Both the position numbers and the translations under genes were made by a program. From contig NZ_JAFFSX010000004.1 in NCBI RefSeq assembly GCF_017948485.1, forward strand, positions 248,001-312,000: a stretch of DNA of 64,000 nucleotides, written 5' to 3'. Source of the stretch: Streptomyces sp. GESEQ-35. GTDB taxonomy: Bacteria; Actinomycetota; Actinomycetes; Streptomycetales; Streptomycetaceae. Below, piece by piece: positions 22,450-31,219 of the stretch. Within the stretch, counting starts at the first letter, position 1; every line of letters starts with the position of its first letter. The notes beneath the pieces are model-generated. The model searched no databases, had not been told where the DNA came from, and was given only the letters and a program-made list of their open reading frames with translations.

Positions 22450-23994
22450 TCAGGAGCAGACGGTGCCGGCCGCCGGGATCTTGCCGTCCAGCAGATAGCC
22501 GTTCACCGCGCTCTGCACGCACTTGTTCTTGCTGTCGTAGGCGCCGTGCCCCTGTCCCTTGTACGTCAGCTCGACGCCGACGCCCTTGCCCAGCGCCTGC
22601 ACCATCTTCCGAGCGCCCTCGTACGGTGTGGCCGGGTCGCCGGTGTTGCCCACGACCACGATCGGTGCCGCGCCCGGCGCGCTCACGTCCGGATGGTCGG
22701 CGGAGCCCGCCACGGCCCAGTCCGTGCAACTGACCATGGACCAGGCGAGATAGTCGCCGAACACCGGCGAGGCGGCCCGGAACTCGGGCAGCTTCCGCTC
22801 CACGTACTCGGGGGTGTAACGCGGCTTGTCGTCGGCGCAGTTGATGGAGACGTTGGCCGCGGCGAGGTTGCTGTACTCGCCGTTCTCGTTGCGGCCGTTC
22901 AGTGAGTCGGACAGCAGCATCAGGGTCTGTCCGTTGCCGTCGTACGCCTGCTCCAGGCCCTGGGTGAGGTAATCCCAGAAGTCCTGCGAGTACAGCGCCT
23001 GCGCGATGCCGCTGGTCGCCGCGGTCTGGGTCAGCTCGCGGGGGAAGATGCCGGTGATCGGCTTGCTGTCGAGGTCCTTCAGCAGCTTGGCGATGCGGTT
23101 CTTGACGTCCTGCGCGCTGTCGCCGATCGGACAGTCCTCGGCCGATGAGGTGCAGTGCTCGGCGAAGTTGTCGAGCGCGAGCTGGAAGCCCTCGGTCTGC
23201 CCGAGCGAGCCTTGCTCCGGGTTCTGTGTCGGGTCGACGACCGCGTCGAACACGGCGCGGCCGACGTTCTTCGGGAACAAGTGGGCGTAGACACCGCCGA
23301 GTTCGGTGCCGTAGGAGATACCGAAGTAGTGCATCTTGTCGTCGCCGAGCACCTGGCGCATCAGGTCCATGTCGCGGGCCACGTCGGTGGTGCGCACATG
23401 CGGCAGGACCTTCTTGGAGTTCTTCTCGCAGGCCGCGTTGAACTCCTTGGTGTTGTCCAGGAGCTCGGTGCGCTCGGCAGCGTTTTCGGGGGTCGAGTCC
23501 TGCTGGAAGTACGCGTCGAGCTGCTGGTCGTTCTCGCACTTCACGGGGTCGCTGCGGCCGACCCCGCGCGGGTCGAAGCTCACCAGGTCGTAACGGGTGC
23601 GCAGCTTCGCGTAGTCCGCGCCGAAGGCGGGCAGCGTGGTGATGCCGGAGCCGCCGGGGCCGCCGAAGTTGAAGATGAGCGAGCCGATGCGCTTGCTCTC
23701 GTCGCCGCTCGCCTTCGCACGGATCAGCGCGATGCCGATGGTGTCGCCCTTGGGCTCGTCCCAGTCGAGCGGCGCCTTCAGGGTGGCGCACTGCCATCTG
23801 TCGCCGTCCGCCAGAGGCGACGGGGCGCTTCCTCCGCCCTCCGCCTCGGACGGGGCGGGACAGTCCTTCCAGCTCAGCTTCTGGGCCGTCGGGTCCTCGT
23901 CCTGGGAGTCGTCGCCGCAGCCCGCCAGCACGGCGGACAGCAGGACGGCGGTGGCGGTCAGGGCAGTGGCGCGCAGCCGGAAGGGGTTGGGCAT
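22450..23994 (-). CDS. Secreted lipoprotein tripeptidyl aminopeptidase-like hydrolase, paralogue
   Basis: A 514-residue lipoprotein with the same architecture as its neighbour. It has signal and lipobox VLAGC, RYDLVSFDPRGVG, nucleophile FGISYGTELGG, acid in VVGNTGDPATPYEGA, His in GQGHGAYD, and a final VCS. The two proteins are alike over their whole length, so a tandem duplication is clear. The cysteines (SCTD, INCADD, final VCS) are kept and probably form disulfides. The linker after the lipid-anchored Cys is shorter here. Presumed to trim peptides or secreted proteins outside the cell. Confidence 0.9.
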   Translation of the reverse strand: MPNPFRLRATALTATAVLLSAVLAGCGDDSQDEDPTAQKLSWKDCPAPSEAEGGGSAPSPLADGDRWQCATLKAPLDWDEPKGDTIGIALIRAKASGDESKRIGSLIFNFGGPGGSGITTLPAFGADYAKLRTRYDLVSFDPRGVGRSDPVKCENDQQLDAYFQQDSTPENAAERTELLDNTKEFNAACEKNSKKVLPHVRTTDVARDMDLMRQVLGDDKMHYFGISYGTELGGVYAHLFPKNVGRAVFDAVVDPTQNPEQGSLGQTEGFQLALDNFAEHCTSSAEDCPIGDSAQDVKNRIAKLLKDLDSKPITGIFPRELTQTAATSGIAQALYSQDFWDYLTQGLEQAYDGNGQTLMLLSDSLNGRNENGEYSNLAAANVSINCADDKPRYTPEYVERKLPEFRAASPVFGDYLAWSMVSCTDWAVAGSADHPDVSAPGAAPIVVVGNTGDPATPYEGARKMVQALGKGVGVELTYKGQGHGAYDSKNKCVQSAVNGYLLDGKIPAAGTVCS

Positions 23995-24055
23995 GCCCCC
24001 ATCCTGCGGTCGCGTACGGATGTGCGCTCGGGGCGCGAGCCGTACGAGGTACGAC

Positions 24056-26830
24056 CTACAGGGCGCCCTTGCGCGTCAGGTGGTTGAACGCCAGCCAGCC
24101 CGGCAGCACCGGCAGCCACAGCGTCAGCAGCCGGTACAGCAGCACCGCAGGGGCGGCGACCTCGCTCTGCAGCCCCACGGCGATCAGGCCGACCGTCAGG
24201 GTCGCCTCGACCGCGCCCACACCGCCCGGTGTCGGGGCGGCGGACCCCAGCGCGTTGCCGGCGAGGAAGACGACGGCGACGCTGGCGATGCTGATCGAGC
24301 TCGCTTCGTTGCCGAACGCCCGGATCGACGCGTCCAGGCACATCACGAAGCAGGCTGTCAGCAGGAGCATGCCGCCGATGCCGGTCAGCAGCTTCTGCGG
24401 CCGCTGCAGCACATCGAGCATGCGCGGCACGACACCCGCGAACAGCGACCTCACGCGCGTGGAGACGAATTTCCGCAGGAACGGCACGGAGGTCACCACA
24501 AGCACCAGCACGGCCACCGTCAGCAGACCCGCGATGACCGTCCGGGACGGCGACAGCGACGGCGTCTTCTCGGTGCCGGTCAGATACCCGAAGGCCAGCA
24601 GCATCATGATGTGCGCGCCGAGCCCGAACAGCTGGGAGGCTCCGACACTCGCCACCGCAAGCCCCGGGCGCACCCCCTCGCGCTGAAGGAACCGTGTGTT
24701 GAGGGCCACGCCGCCCACCGCGGCCGGGGCGACGATCTTCACGAACGACCCGGCGACCTGGGCCGCCACCGTCCGCACGAACGGCACCCGCTCCGGCACG
24801 AACCCCAGCAGCGCCATCGCCGCCGCGAAGTAGCTGGCCGCCGAGAACAGCACCGCCGCCGCGACCCAGCCCCATTCGGCGTTGGAGATCAGCGGGCCGA
24901 ACTCGATGTGCGTGAGCTGCGTCAGCAGGAAGTACGCGCCGATCGCACCGGCAATGAGGCTGATCAGCGTGCGCGGCCGCACCCGCTCCAGGCGGGCCGG
25001 CTCGACCGGCGCCTGGGGCCTGATCAGCAGTACCTCGTGGCGGATCTGCGTGAGCAGGTCTTCCTCGCGCGCCTCCTCCAGGGCATCGTCGAGGGCGCGC
25101 TTCTCGGCCCGCTGCTCCGCTCGTACGGCCTTCTTGTCGAGCTTGTCGAGTACGGGCTTCGTGTCTTCGTGGGCCTCGTCCAGCCGGGCCTGCTTGGCCT
25201 GCCGGGACGCCTCCAGGACCGCGTCGCGTTCGCGCTGGGCCCGCTCCCGGGCCAGTTTCCGCAGCGTCGCGCGCGTGGAGCGCGTCAGCGCGATGGGCTG
25301 GAGCATCGGCAGACAGTCGGCCACGGCGTCGGGACCGAGGATCTCGACCGCGGAGGCAACCGCGCGTTCGGCGCCTACGCGCAGCCCGAGCGTCGTCACC
25401 AGCTGGGCGACGTCCATGCGCAGCAGCAGTTCACCGGCCGCGATCTCGCCGCCGCGCAGATCGGTGAGGATCACCGTGCCGGAACGATCCACCAGAATCG
25501 CGTCGCCCGCGAGCCGCCGGTGTGCGATACGCCGCGACTGGAGCGCCTGCACCTGGTGCCAGGTGCTGCGCAGCAGCCCGTCGGTGATCTCCTCGTCCTC
25601 CAGCGAGTCGAGCGTGCGTCCGCCGGTGTGCTCGTAGACCAGCATCACGGCGTCCGGTCCGAGTTCGGAGGTCGCGATCAGCTTGGGCGCGTTGGCGCCG
25701 GCCGCGATGGCCGCGTAGGCGAGCAGCGCCTCCTGTTCCAGCGCCTGGCGCAGCGACTGGAGACTGCGGCGGGTGGCGATGCCGCGCAACGTCAGGTTGC
25801 GCCACACCCGGTAGAAGAAGCCCTGCGCCTGCTGCTCGCGGTCGACGACCGTGACGTCCAGCGGCCGGCCGTCCTCCAGGGTGACGAAGTAGCGTCGGCC
25901 GCGGTCGCCGCTCTCCGTCGTCTCCTGCGTCTCCTCGCGCGATGCCGTCACCGGACGGAACCCCACGTGTCTGAGGCCCGCCATCAGTGTCCGTCCGGTG
26001 GGACGGACGTTGGGCGAGCCGACCGCGTACAGCGTGCCGTAGGCGACGGTCCAGCCGATCAGCACCGTCAGGATGATCGAGAACGGCGTGGTGTAGCCGG
26101 TGACGAGCATCGAGAAGGCGTCCAGGAGCAGCACGATCCACAGCACCGCGCGCCAGCGTGGCCGGCGCGACATGCCGACGGCCGTCATGTACGCGATGAC
26201 CGGGGCGAGATAGCCGTGCACGGGGTCGGTGAGTGCGTGTATGTCGCCGGGGGAGGGCTGGGTCAGCGCCTCCTGGATCGAGCCGGGCGCGGCCTTGGCG
26301 ACCCATAGGTCGGTGGCGAGGGTCACTCCGTGCGCGAGGACCGCCGCGAGGACGCCGTCGGCGATGCGCAGTCCGTCCCGTTTGATCAGCCGCTCGATCG
26401 CGAACGCGACCGGCACCAGGAGGATCGCGATGCTGGACGCCAGCCCCGCGATCTTGATCAGTAGATCGGGTGCCTGCCCGGTGCCCTTGTTGATGTCCTG
26501 TTCGAGGCCGGAGGTGGTGCCGTGCGCGAACGCGGCGATCGCCAGCAGTATGACGACGGCCAGCACGCCCACCAGGAGCCGCATCAGGTCGGACGGACGG
26601 TGCACGCGCGCGGGGAGGAGTGGTTCGTCCCCCTCGACCTCGTCGGCGTGCGTTTCCGCCTCGTCGGGGTGGGTCTCGTCGATGTGCTCGGCGCCGGGGC
26701 CGGAGACCCTCGCGTCGCCCTTCTCGCCGACGTCCTTCGTGTCGTTCTCGTCCGTGTCGGCGGTGTCCGGGCGCGACGAAGCGTCAGAGGTGCTCTTCGC
26801 GTCCTCCGGGTGCACACCCTGCTGCTTCAT
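24056..26830 (-). CDS. Kinase-like domain fused to LPG-synthase/flippase-type membrane domain
   Basis: A 924-residue membrane protein in four parts. Residues 1-80 are very acidic and disordered. About 85-290 hold six membrane helices. About 300-560 form a soluble domain like an ABC1/RIO kinase: EQEALLAYAAIAAGANAPKL, VMLVYEHTGGRTL, then HRRLAGDAILVD and ILTDLRGG in the places of HRD..N and DFG. Several catalytic positions depart from consensus. From about 640 onward is a seven- or eight-helix domain with APTPGGVGAVEA, the hallmark of the lysylphosphatidylglycerol-synthase transmembrane family (PF03706). The ATG at 26830 has AAGAGA upstream and was preferred to GTG 26854. Probably lipid or polyprenol-phosphate handling; substrate unknown. 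Confidence 0.8.
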   Translation of the reverse strand: MKQQGVHPEDAKSTSDASSRPDTADTDENDTKDVGEKGDARVSGPGAEHIDETHPDEAETHADEVEGDEPLLPARVHRPSDLMRLLVGVLAVVILLAIAAFAHGTTSGLEQDINKGTGQAPDLLIKIAGLASSIAILLVPVAFAIERLIKRDGLRIADGVLAAVLAHGVTLATDLWVAKAAPGSIQEALTQPSPGDIHALTDPVHGYLAPVIAYMTAVGMSRRPRWRAVLWIVLLLDAFSMLVTGYTTPFSIILTVLIGWTVAYGTLYAVGSPNVRPTGRTLMAGLRHVGFRPVTASREETQETTESGDRGRRYFVTLEDGRPLDVTVVDREQQAQGFFYRVWRNLTLRGIATRRSLQSLRQALEQEALLAYAAIAAGANAPKLIATSELGPDAVMLVYEHTGGRTLDSLEDEEITDGLLRSTWHQVQALQSRRIAHRRLAGDAILVDRSGTVILTDLRGGEIAAGELLLRMDVAQLVTTLGLRVGAERAVASAVEILGPDAVADCLPMLQPIALTRSTRATLRKLARERAQRERDAVLEASRQAKQARLDEAHEDTKPVLDKLDKKAVRAEQRAEKRALDDALEEAREEDLLTQIRHEVLLIRPQAPVEPARLERVRPRTLISLIAGAIGAYFLLTQLTHIEFGPLISNAEWGWVAAAVLFSAASYFAAAMALLGFVPERVPFVRTVAAQVAGSFVKIVAPAAVGGVALNTRFLQREGVRPGLAVASVGASQLFGLGAHIMMLLAFGYLTGTEKTPSLSPSRTVIAGLLTVAVLVLVVTSVPFLRKFVSTRVRSLFAGVVPRMLDVLQRPQKLLTGIGGMLLLTACFVMCLDASIRAFGNEASSISIASVAVVFLAGNALGSAAPTPGGVGAVEATLTVGLIAVGLQSEVAAPAVLLYRLLTLWLPVLPGWLAFNHLTRKGAL

Positions 26831-27016
26831 CGTCTCTTCTTGATCTCGTATCACCGATCACCGCCCGCACGATGGTGGCATGCCGCACCGACACACGGGG
26901 GCATCAGGGTGCAAACGCGGGGGCGCACAGTCTGCCCGAAGCGCCGCTCGGGGGCGAGGGATACGCACAGTCACACCCACGTCACACTGTCGGTGGCGTG
27001 CGGCAGGATGGGACGG

Positions 27017-27412
27017 ATGAGCGAGGAGAGCCTTCCGCCGGACGCCCAGGACGCCCGCCCGGAGTACGCGGACGCGCTGCCGGAGTACGCCGAGCGGGTC
27101 CTTGAGGTCGCCGAACTGATTCCGCCCGGGCGCGTGATGACGTACGGCGATGTCGCCGAGTGGCTTCAGGAGGGTGGGCCTCGGCAGGTCGGCCGGGTGA
27201 TGGCGCTCTATGGAGGAGCCGTCCCGTGGTGGCGCGTCATACGCGCGGACGGCGTCCTGCTTCCCGGCCACGAACTGCGGGCGCTCGACCACTACCGCGC
27301 GGAGGGCACACCGCTGAAGGAGGCGAGCAGGGCCGCCGAGGGCCACCTGCCGCGCGTCGACATGAAGCGGGCGCGGTGGGACGGCGGCGAACACGCGAAG
27401 GCTCACACCTGA
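27017..27412 (+). CDS. Alkyltransferase-like protein (ATL), MGMT DNA-binding fold without catalytic Cys
   Basis: A 131-residue protein equal to the C-terminal DNA-binding domain of O6-methylguanine methyltransferases: RVLEVAELIPPGRVMTYGDVAEWL (helix-turn-helix), then VGRVMAL. Where true enzymes have PCHRV with the acceptor cysteine, this has PWWRVIRADG: Cys is replaced by Trp, as in alkyltransferase-like proteins. Those bind alkylated guanine and hand it to nucleotide excision repair instead of repairing it directly. An in-frame ATG at 27008 is an alternative start. Downstream lie helicase-nuclease genes, so a DNA-damage context is consistent. Confidence 0.85.
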   Translation: MSEESLPPDAQDARPEYADALPEYAERVLEVAELIPPGRVMTYGDVAEWLQEGGPRQVGRVMALYGGAVPWWRVIRADGVLLPGHELRALDHYRAEGTPLKEASRAAEGHLPRVDMKRARWDGGEHAKAHT

Positions 27413-27535
27413 CAGCTTCCGCCATCGGACCCACCCAGGGGCAACCCGTGGCCCGTACGGGGGAAAAAGGGCACGTCCGTGCCATGCCGTACGTTCGTGA
27501 GGCGAGGGGCGCACGAGCCGTGAGCGGCCCGACGG

Positions 27536-27578
27536 GACGGATGCACCAATCGGAAGCCCTGCTTCCGCACCATCCGTC
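27536..27578 (+). promoter_or_regulatory. Nested inverted repeat upstream of the AdnA-like gene
   Basis: Outer arms GACGGATG (27536-27543) and CATCCGTC (27571-27578) enclose a perfect inner stem CGGAAGC/GCTTCCG (27551-27557, 27561-27567). Five nt after it is TAGCGT (27583-27588), a Streptomyces-like -10 box. It may be an operator; no T-run supports a terminator. Confidence 0.4.
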
Positions 27579-27678
27579 GGCGTAGCGTCGGCTGCGCGTG
27601 TCCCCCTCACCACGCGGCCACCGCCCCCCACGCGCCGCGGAACGCAGACCAGCAATCCCACCAGGACCGGCGAACCAC

Positions 27679-30600
27679 GTGAGCTCCTCTTCCTCCACCA
27701 GGCGCCTGTCGCACTCCCAGGTGCGACAGGGGAGCCGTGGCGCTTACCGGCTGGTCCGTACCGCGCCGGCGCGAGTGGGTCCCCCTCATCTGGACGCCGC
27801 ACAGCGCTCGGTGGTTGACCACGGCACCGGTCCGCTGCTCGTCCTCGCCGGTCCGGGCACCGGCAAGACGACCACGCTCGTCGAGTCCGTTGCGGCCAGG
27901 ATCGGCCGGGGCGCGGACCCCGCGCGGGTCCTCGTCCTGACGTTCAGCCGCAAGGCGGCCGTCGAGCTGCGCGACCGCATGGCCCTGCGCATCGGGGCGG
28001 CGCGTGCGCCGCAGGCGACCACCTTCCACTCCTTCTGTTACGCCTTGGTCCGCGCCCACCAGGACAGTGAGCTGTTCGTGGAGCCCCTACGGCTTCTGTC
28101 GGGCCCCGAGCAGGACGTCGCCGTCCGGGAGCTGCTCGCCGGCCAGCCCGACCTCGAGCGGCTCGGCCTCGCCCATGTGCGCTGGCCGGACGAGCTGCGT
28201 GCCTGTCTCACCACCCGCGGCTTCGCCGACGAGGTCCGCGCGGTCCTCGCCCGCAGCCGCGAACTGGGCCTTGGCCCCGATGCCCTGGATGCCTTCGCCC
28301 GCCGTATCGGCCGCCCCGACTGGCGGGCCGCGGCAGCCTTCCTGGCCGAGTACCTCGACGTGCTCGATCTCCAGGGCGTGCTCGATTACTCGGAGCTCGT
28401 CCACCGCGCGGTGCTCCTGGCGCGCGGCCCTGAGACTGCCGCCCGGCTTGCCGCCCAGTACGACGCCGTGTTCGTCGACGAGTACCAGGACACCGACCCG
28501 GCCCAGGTACGGCTGCTGCACGCACTGGCCGGCGGTGGCCGCACCCTCGTCGCCTTCGGCGACCCCGACCAGTCGATCTACGCGTTCCGGGGCGCCGACG
28601 TGAACGGCATCCTGGGGTTCCCGGACGCCTTCCCGCGCGCGGACGGCCGCCCGGCGCCCGTGGAGGTCCTGCGCACCTCCCGTCGCTCCGGCGCGGCCCT
28701 GCTGGGCGCGACCCGGCTGCTGACTCAGCGCATGCCGCTGACCCGTCTGCCCGCCGACAGGGTTCGCGCCCATCGTGAGCTCACCCCGGTCCGCGACGGC
28801 GGCCGCGTCGAGGCCTACACATACCCGACGCCCGGCACCGAGCTGGACAACATCGCCGACATCCTCCGCAGGGCACATCTGGAGGACGGCGTCCCCTGGA
28901 ACGACATGGCCGTCCTGGTACGCGCCGGGTCCCGCACCATCCCGACGGTCCGCCGGGCGTTGACGGCAGCGGGCGTTCCCCTGGACATAGACGGTGACGA
29001 CCTGCCCCTCCGGCACGAACCTGCGGTGGCACCGCTGCTGACGGCGTTGCGGGCGGTGGCGAGGGCGGAGGCGGCTGAGGGGGGCGTGCCGGACGACGGG
29101 GAAGGTGAGGAAGCCGAAGCCGCTGAAGAAGCCGGCGCGTCAAAGGAGGCCGAAGCCTCTGGAGAAGCCGGCGCGTCAAAGGAGGCCGAAGCCTCTGGAG
29201 AAGCCGGCGCGTCAAAGGAGGCCGAAGCCTCCGACGAGGCCGCGTCGGACACCTCCTGGCTCGACACCGAAACTGCTCTCACCCTGCTGGCCTCTCCGCT
29301 CGCCGGCATGGACGCCGCGGACCTGCGCCGTCTCGGCCGCGCGTTGCGCGAGGAGGAGCGGGCCGCGGGCAACGCGTTGCCGCCGCCGTCGGACGACCTG
29401 CTCGCGCGGGCGCTGGCCGAGCCGGAGCGGCTGGTCGCGCATGATCCGGCGTACGCACGGGGCGCCCAGCGCCTCGGCGCGCTGCTGCGCAAGGCGCGTG
29501 AGCGCCTGGCGGGCGGTGGTACGGCCGAGGAGGCGCTCTGGGACCTGTGGGACGGCACTCCGTGGCCCGCGCGCCTGGAGCGGTCCGCGCGGCGCGGAGG
29601 CGCGGCCGGACGCAACGCGGACCGCGACCTGGACGCCGTATGCGCCCTCTTCGCCACCGCGTCCCGCGCGGAGGAGCGCACCGGCGGCCGAGGCGCCCTC
29701 AACTTCCTGGAGGAGATCGAGGCCGAGGACATCGCCGCCGACACGCTCACACGGCGTGCCGTACGACCGGACGCGGTACGCCTGATGACCGCGCACCGCT
29801 CGAAGGGCCTGGAGTGGCGCCTGGTCGTCGTGGCGGGCGTCCAGGAGGGCCTGTGGCCGGACCTGCGCCGCCGCGGCTCTCTCCTGGAGGCCGACCGCAT
29901 CGGCCGTGACGGACTGGCCGAACCGCTCACTCCGGGCGCCCTGCTCGCCGAGGAGCGCCGGTTGTTCTACGTGGCCACCACGCGCGCGCGTGAACGCCTC
30001 GTCGTGACCGCTGTGAAGGCACCCGCCGACGACGGCGACCAGCCGTCCCGCTTCCTGACCGAACTGGGCGTCGAACCCAGGGACGTGACGGGCCGCCCGC
30101 GCCGCCCGCTGTCCGTCGCCGCGCTCGTGGCCGAACTGCGTGCCACGACAGTGGACCCGCGCGTCTCCGACACCCTCAGGGAGGCCGCCGCCCGCCGGCT
30201 GGCCCGGCTCGCCGCACTCGCCGACGAGGACGGCCGCCCCCTGGTGCCGTCCGCGCACCCGTACCGCTGGTGGGGGATGTTCGAGCCGACCGAGAGCAAG
30301 GTGCCGCTGCGCAACCGCGACCAGCCCGTCGTCCTCTCCGGCAGTGCTCTGGACCAGCTCGCCAACACCTGCGCCCTCCAGTGGTTCCTGGGCCGCGAGG
30401 TGAAGGCGGACGCGCCCGCCACCGCGGCCCAGGGCTTCGGCAACGTGGTGCACGTCCTCGCCGACGAGGTCGCCTCCGGCCACACCCCGGCCGACCTCGC
30501 CGTCCTCATGGAGCGCCTGGACTCGGTGTGGAACGCGCTCGCCTTCGACGCGCCCTGGAAGTCGGCGCAGGAGAAGGAGCACGCGCGCGTGGCGCTCGAA

Positions 30601-31128
30601 CGGTTCCTGAAGTGGCACGTCATGGACCGCACGGGACGTACTCCGGTCGCCAGTGAGCACGACTTCGATATCACCCTCGAAGCGGGCGACTACGAGGTGC
30701 GCATCCGCGGCCAGATGGACCGCGTCGAGGCGGACGGCGACGGCCGCGCCTATGTCGTCGACTTCAAGACCGGCAAGCAAGCGCCCACCGCGGCCGAGGT
30801 CACCCACCATCCCCAGCTCGCCGTCTACCAACTCGCGGTCCGCGAGGGCGCCGTCGACGAGGCCTTCGACGGGCTTCACCCGGAACCGGGCGGCGCCGAA
30901 CTCGTCCAGCTGCGGCAGGGCGCCGCCAAGCGGGACGGCGGTGAGACCCTGCCCAAGGTGCAGGCCCAGGAGCCGCTGGAGGGGGAGTGGGTCGGCGACC
31001 TGCTGGCCACCGCCGCCGGCAAGGTCCTGGACGAGCGGTTCACGCCGACGTCCGGCCAGCACTGCGCCCACTGCGCGTTCCGGGCGTCGTGCAGCGCGCG
31101 CCCGGAGGGACGCCACGTGGTGGAGTGA
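27679..31128 (+). CDS. adnA: UvrD-like helicase-nuclease, AdnA-like subunit with Fe-S nuclease domain
   Basis: An 1149-residue protein pairing an SF1A helicase with a C-terminal RecB-type nuclease, as in mycobacterial AdnAB, which resects double-strand breaks. Motor: GPGTGKTTTL (Walker A, near 63), VFVDEYQDTD (near 270), LMTAHRSKGLEW. The nuclease has DRVEADGDGRAYVVDFKTGK (near 1015-1035). Four cysteines, one in NTCALQWF and three in HCAHCAFRASC, can hold an iron-sulfur cluster as in AddB. A linker holds a 12-residue repeat in three copies. The A/B label follows gene order, from memory. Start uncertain: GTG 27679 fits the family; GTG 27598, 9 nt after a TAGCGT box, may be used on a leaderless message. 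Confidence 0.82.
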   Translation: MSSSSSTRRLSHSQVRQGSRGAYRLVRTAPARVGPPHLDAAQRSVVDHGTGPLLVLAGPGTGKTTTLVESVAARIGRGADPARVLVLTFSRKAAVELRDRMALRIGAARAPQATTFHSFCYALVRAHQDSELFVEPLRLLSGPEQDVAVRELLAGQPDLERLGLAHVRWPDELRACLTTRGFADEVRAVLARSRELGLGPDALDAFARRIGRPDWRAAAAFLAEYLDVLDLQGVLDYSELVHRAVLLARGPETAARLAAQYDAVFVDEYQDTDPAQVRLLHALAGGGRTLVAFGDPDQSIYAFRGADVNGILGFPDAFPRADGRPAPVEVLRTSRRSGAALLGATRLLTQRMPLTRLPADRVRAHRELTPVRDGGRVEAYTYPTPGTELDNIADILRRAHLEDGVPWNDMAVLVRAGSRTIPTVRRALTAAGVPLDIDGDDLPLRHEPAVAPLLTALRAVARAEAAEGGVPDDGEGEEAEAAEEAGASKEAEASGEAGASKEAEASGEAGASKEAEASDEAASDTSWLDTETALTLLASPLAGMDAADLRRLGRALREEERAAGNALPPPSDDLLARALAEPERLVAHDPAYARGAQRLGALLRKARERLAGGGTAEEALWDLWDGTPWPARLERSARRGGAAGRNADRDLDAVCALFATASRAEERTGGRGALNFLEEIEAEDIAADTLTRRAVRPDAVRLMTAHRSKGLEWRLVVVAGVQEGLWPDLRRRGSLLEADRIGRDGLAEPLTPGALLAEERRLFYVATTRARERLVVTAVKAPADDGDQPSRFLTELGVEPRDVTGRPRRPLSVAALVAELRATTVDPRVSDTLREAAARRLARLAALADEDGRPLVPSAHPYRWWGMFEPTESKVPLRNRDQPVVLSGSALDQLANTCALQWFLGREVKADAPATAAQGFGNVVHVLADEVASGHTPADLAVLMERLDSVWNALAFDAPWKSAQEKEHARVALERFLKWHVMDRTGRTPVASEHDFDITLEAGDYEVRIRGQMDRVEADGDGRAYVVDFKTGKQAPTAAEVTHHPQLAVYQLAVREGAVDEAFDGLHPEPGGAELVQLRQGAAKRDGGETLPKVQAQEPLEGEWVGDLLATAAGKVLDERFTPTSGQHCAHCAFRASCSARPEGRHVVE
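29128..29235 (+). repeat. Three-copy 36-bp tandem repeat inside the adnA-like gene
   Basis: Units 29128-29163, 29164-29199 and 29200-29235 encode EAGASKEAEASG three times. The first two copies are identical and the third differs only at its end. Because the copies are almost identical at DNA level, expansion is recent and copy number may vary between strains. Confidence 0.9.
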
Positions 31129-31219
31129 GGAATGGCACCACACGTGCTGACCTGCGCTTCCTCCACCTCGACGGCCGATTCGGCATCCACTGTCAGTGGC
31201 CGCCGCTAGCCTCTCTGAG

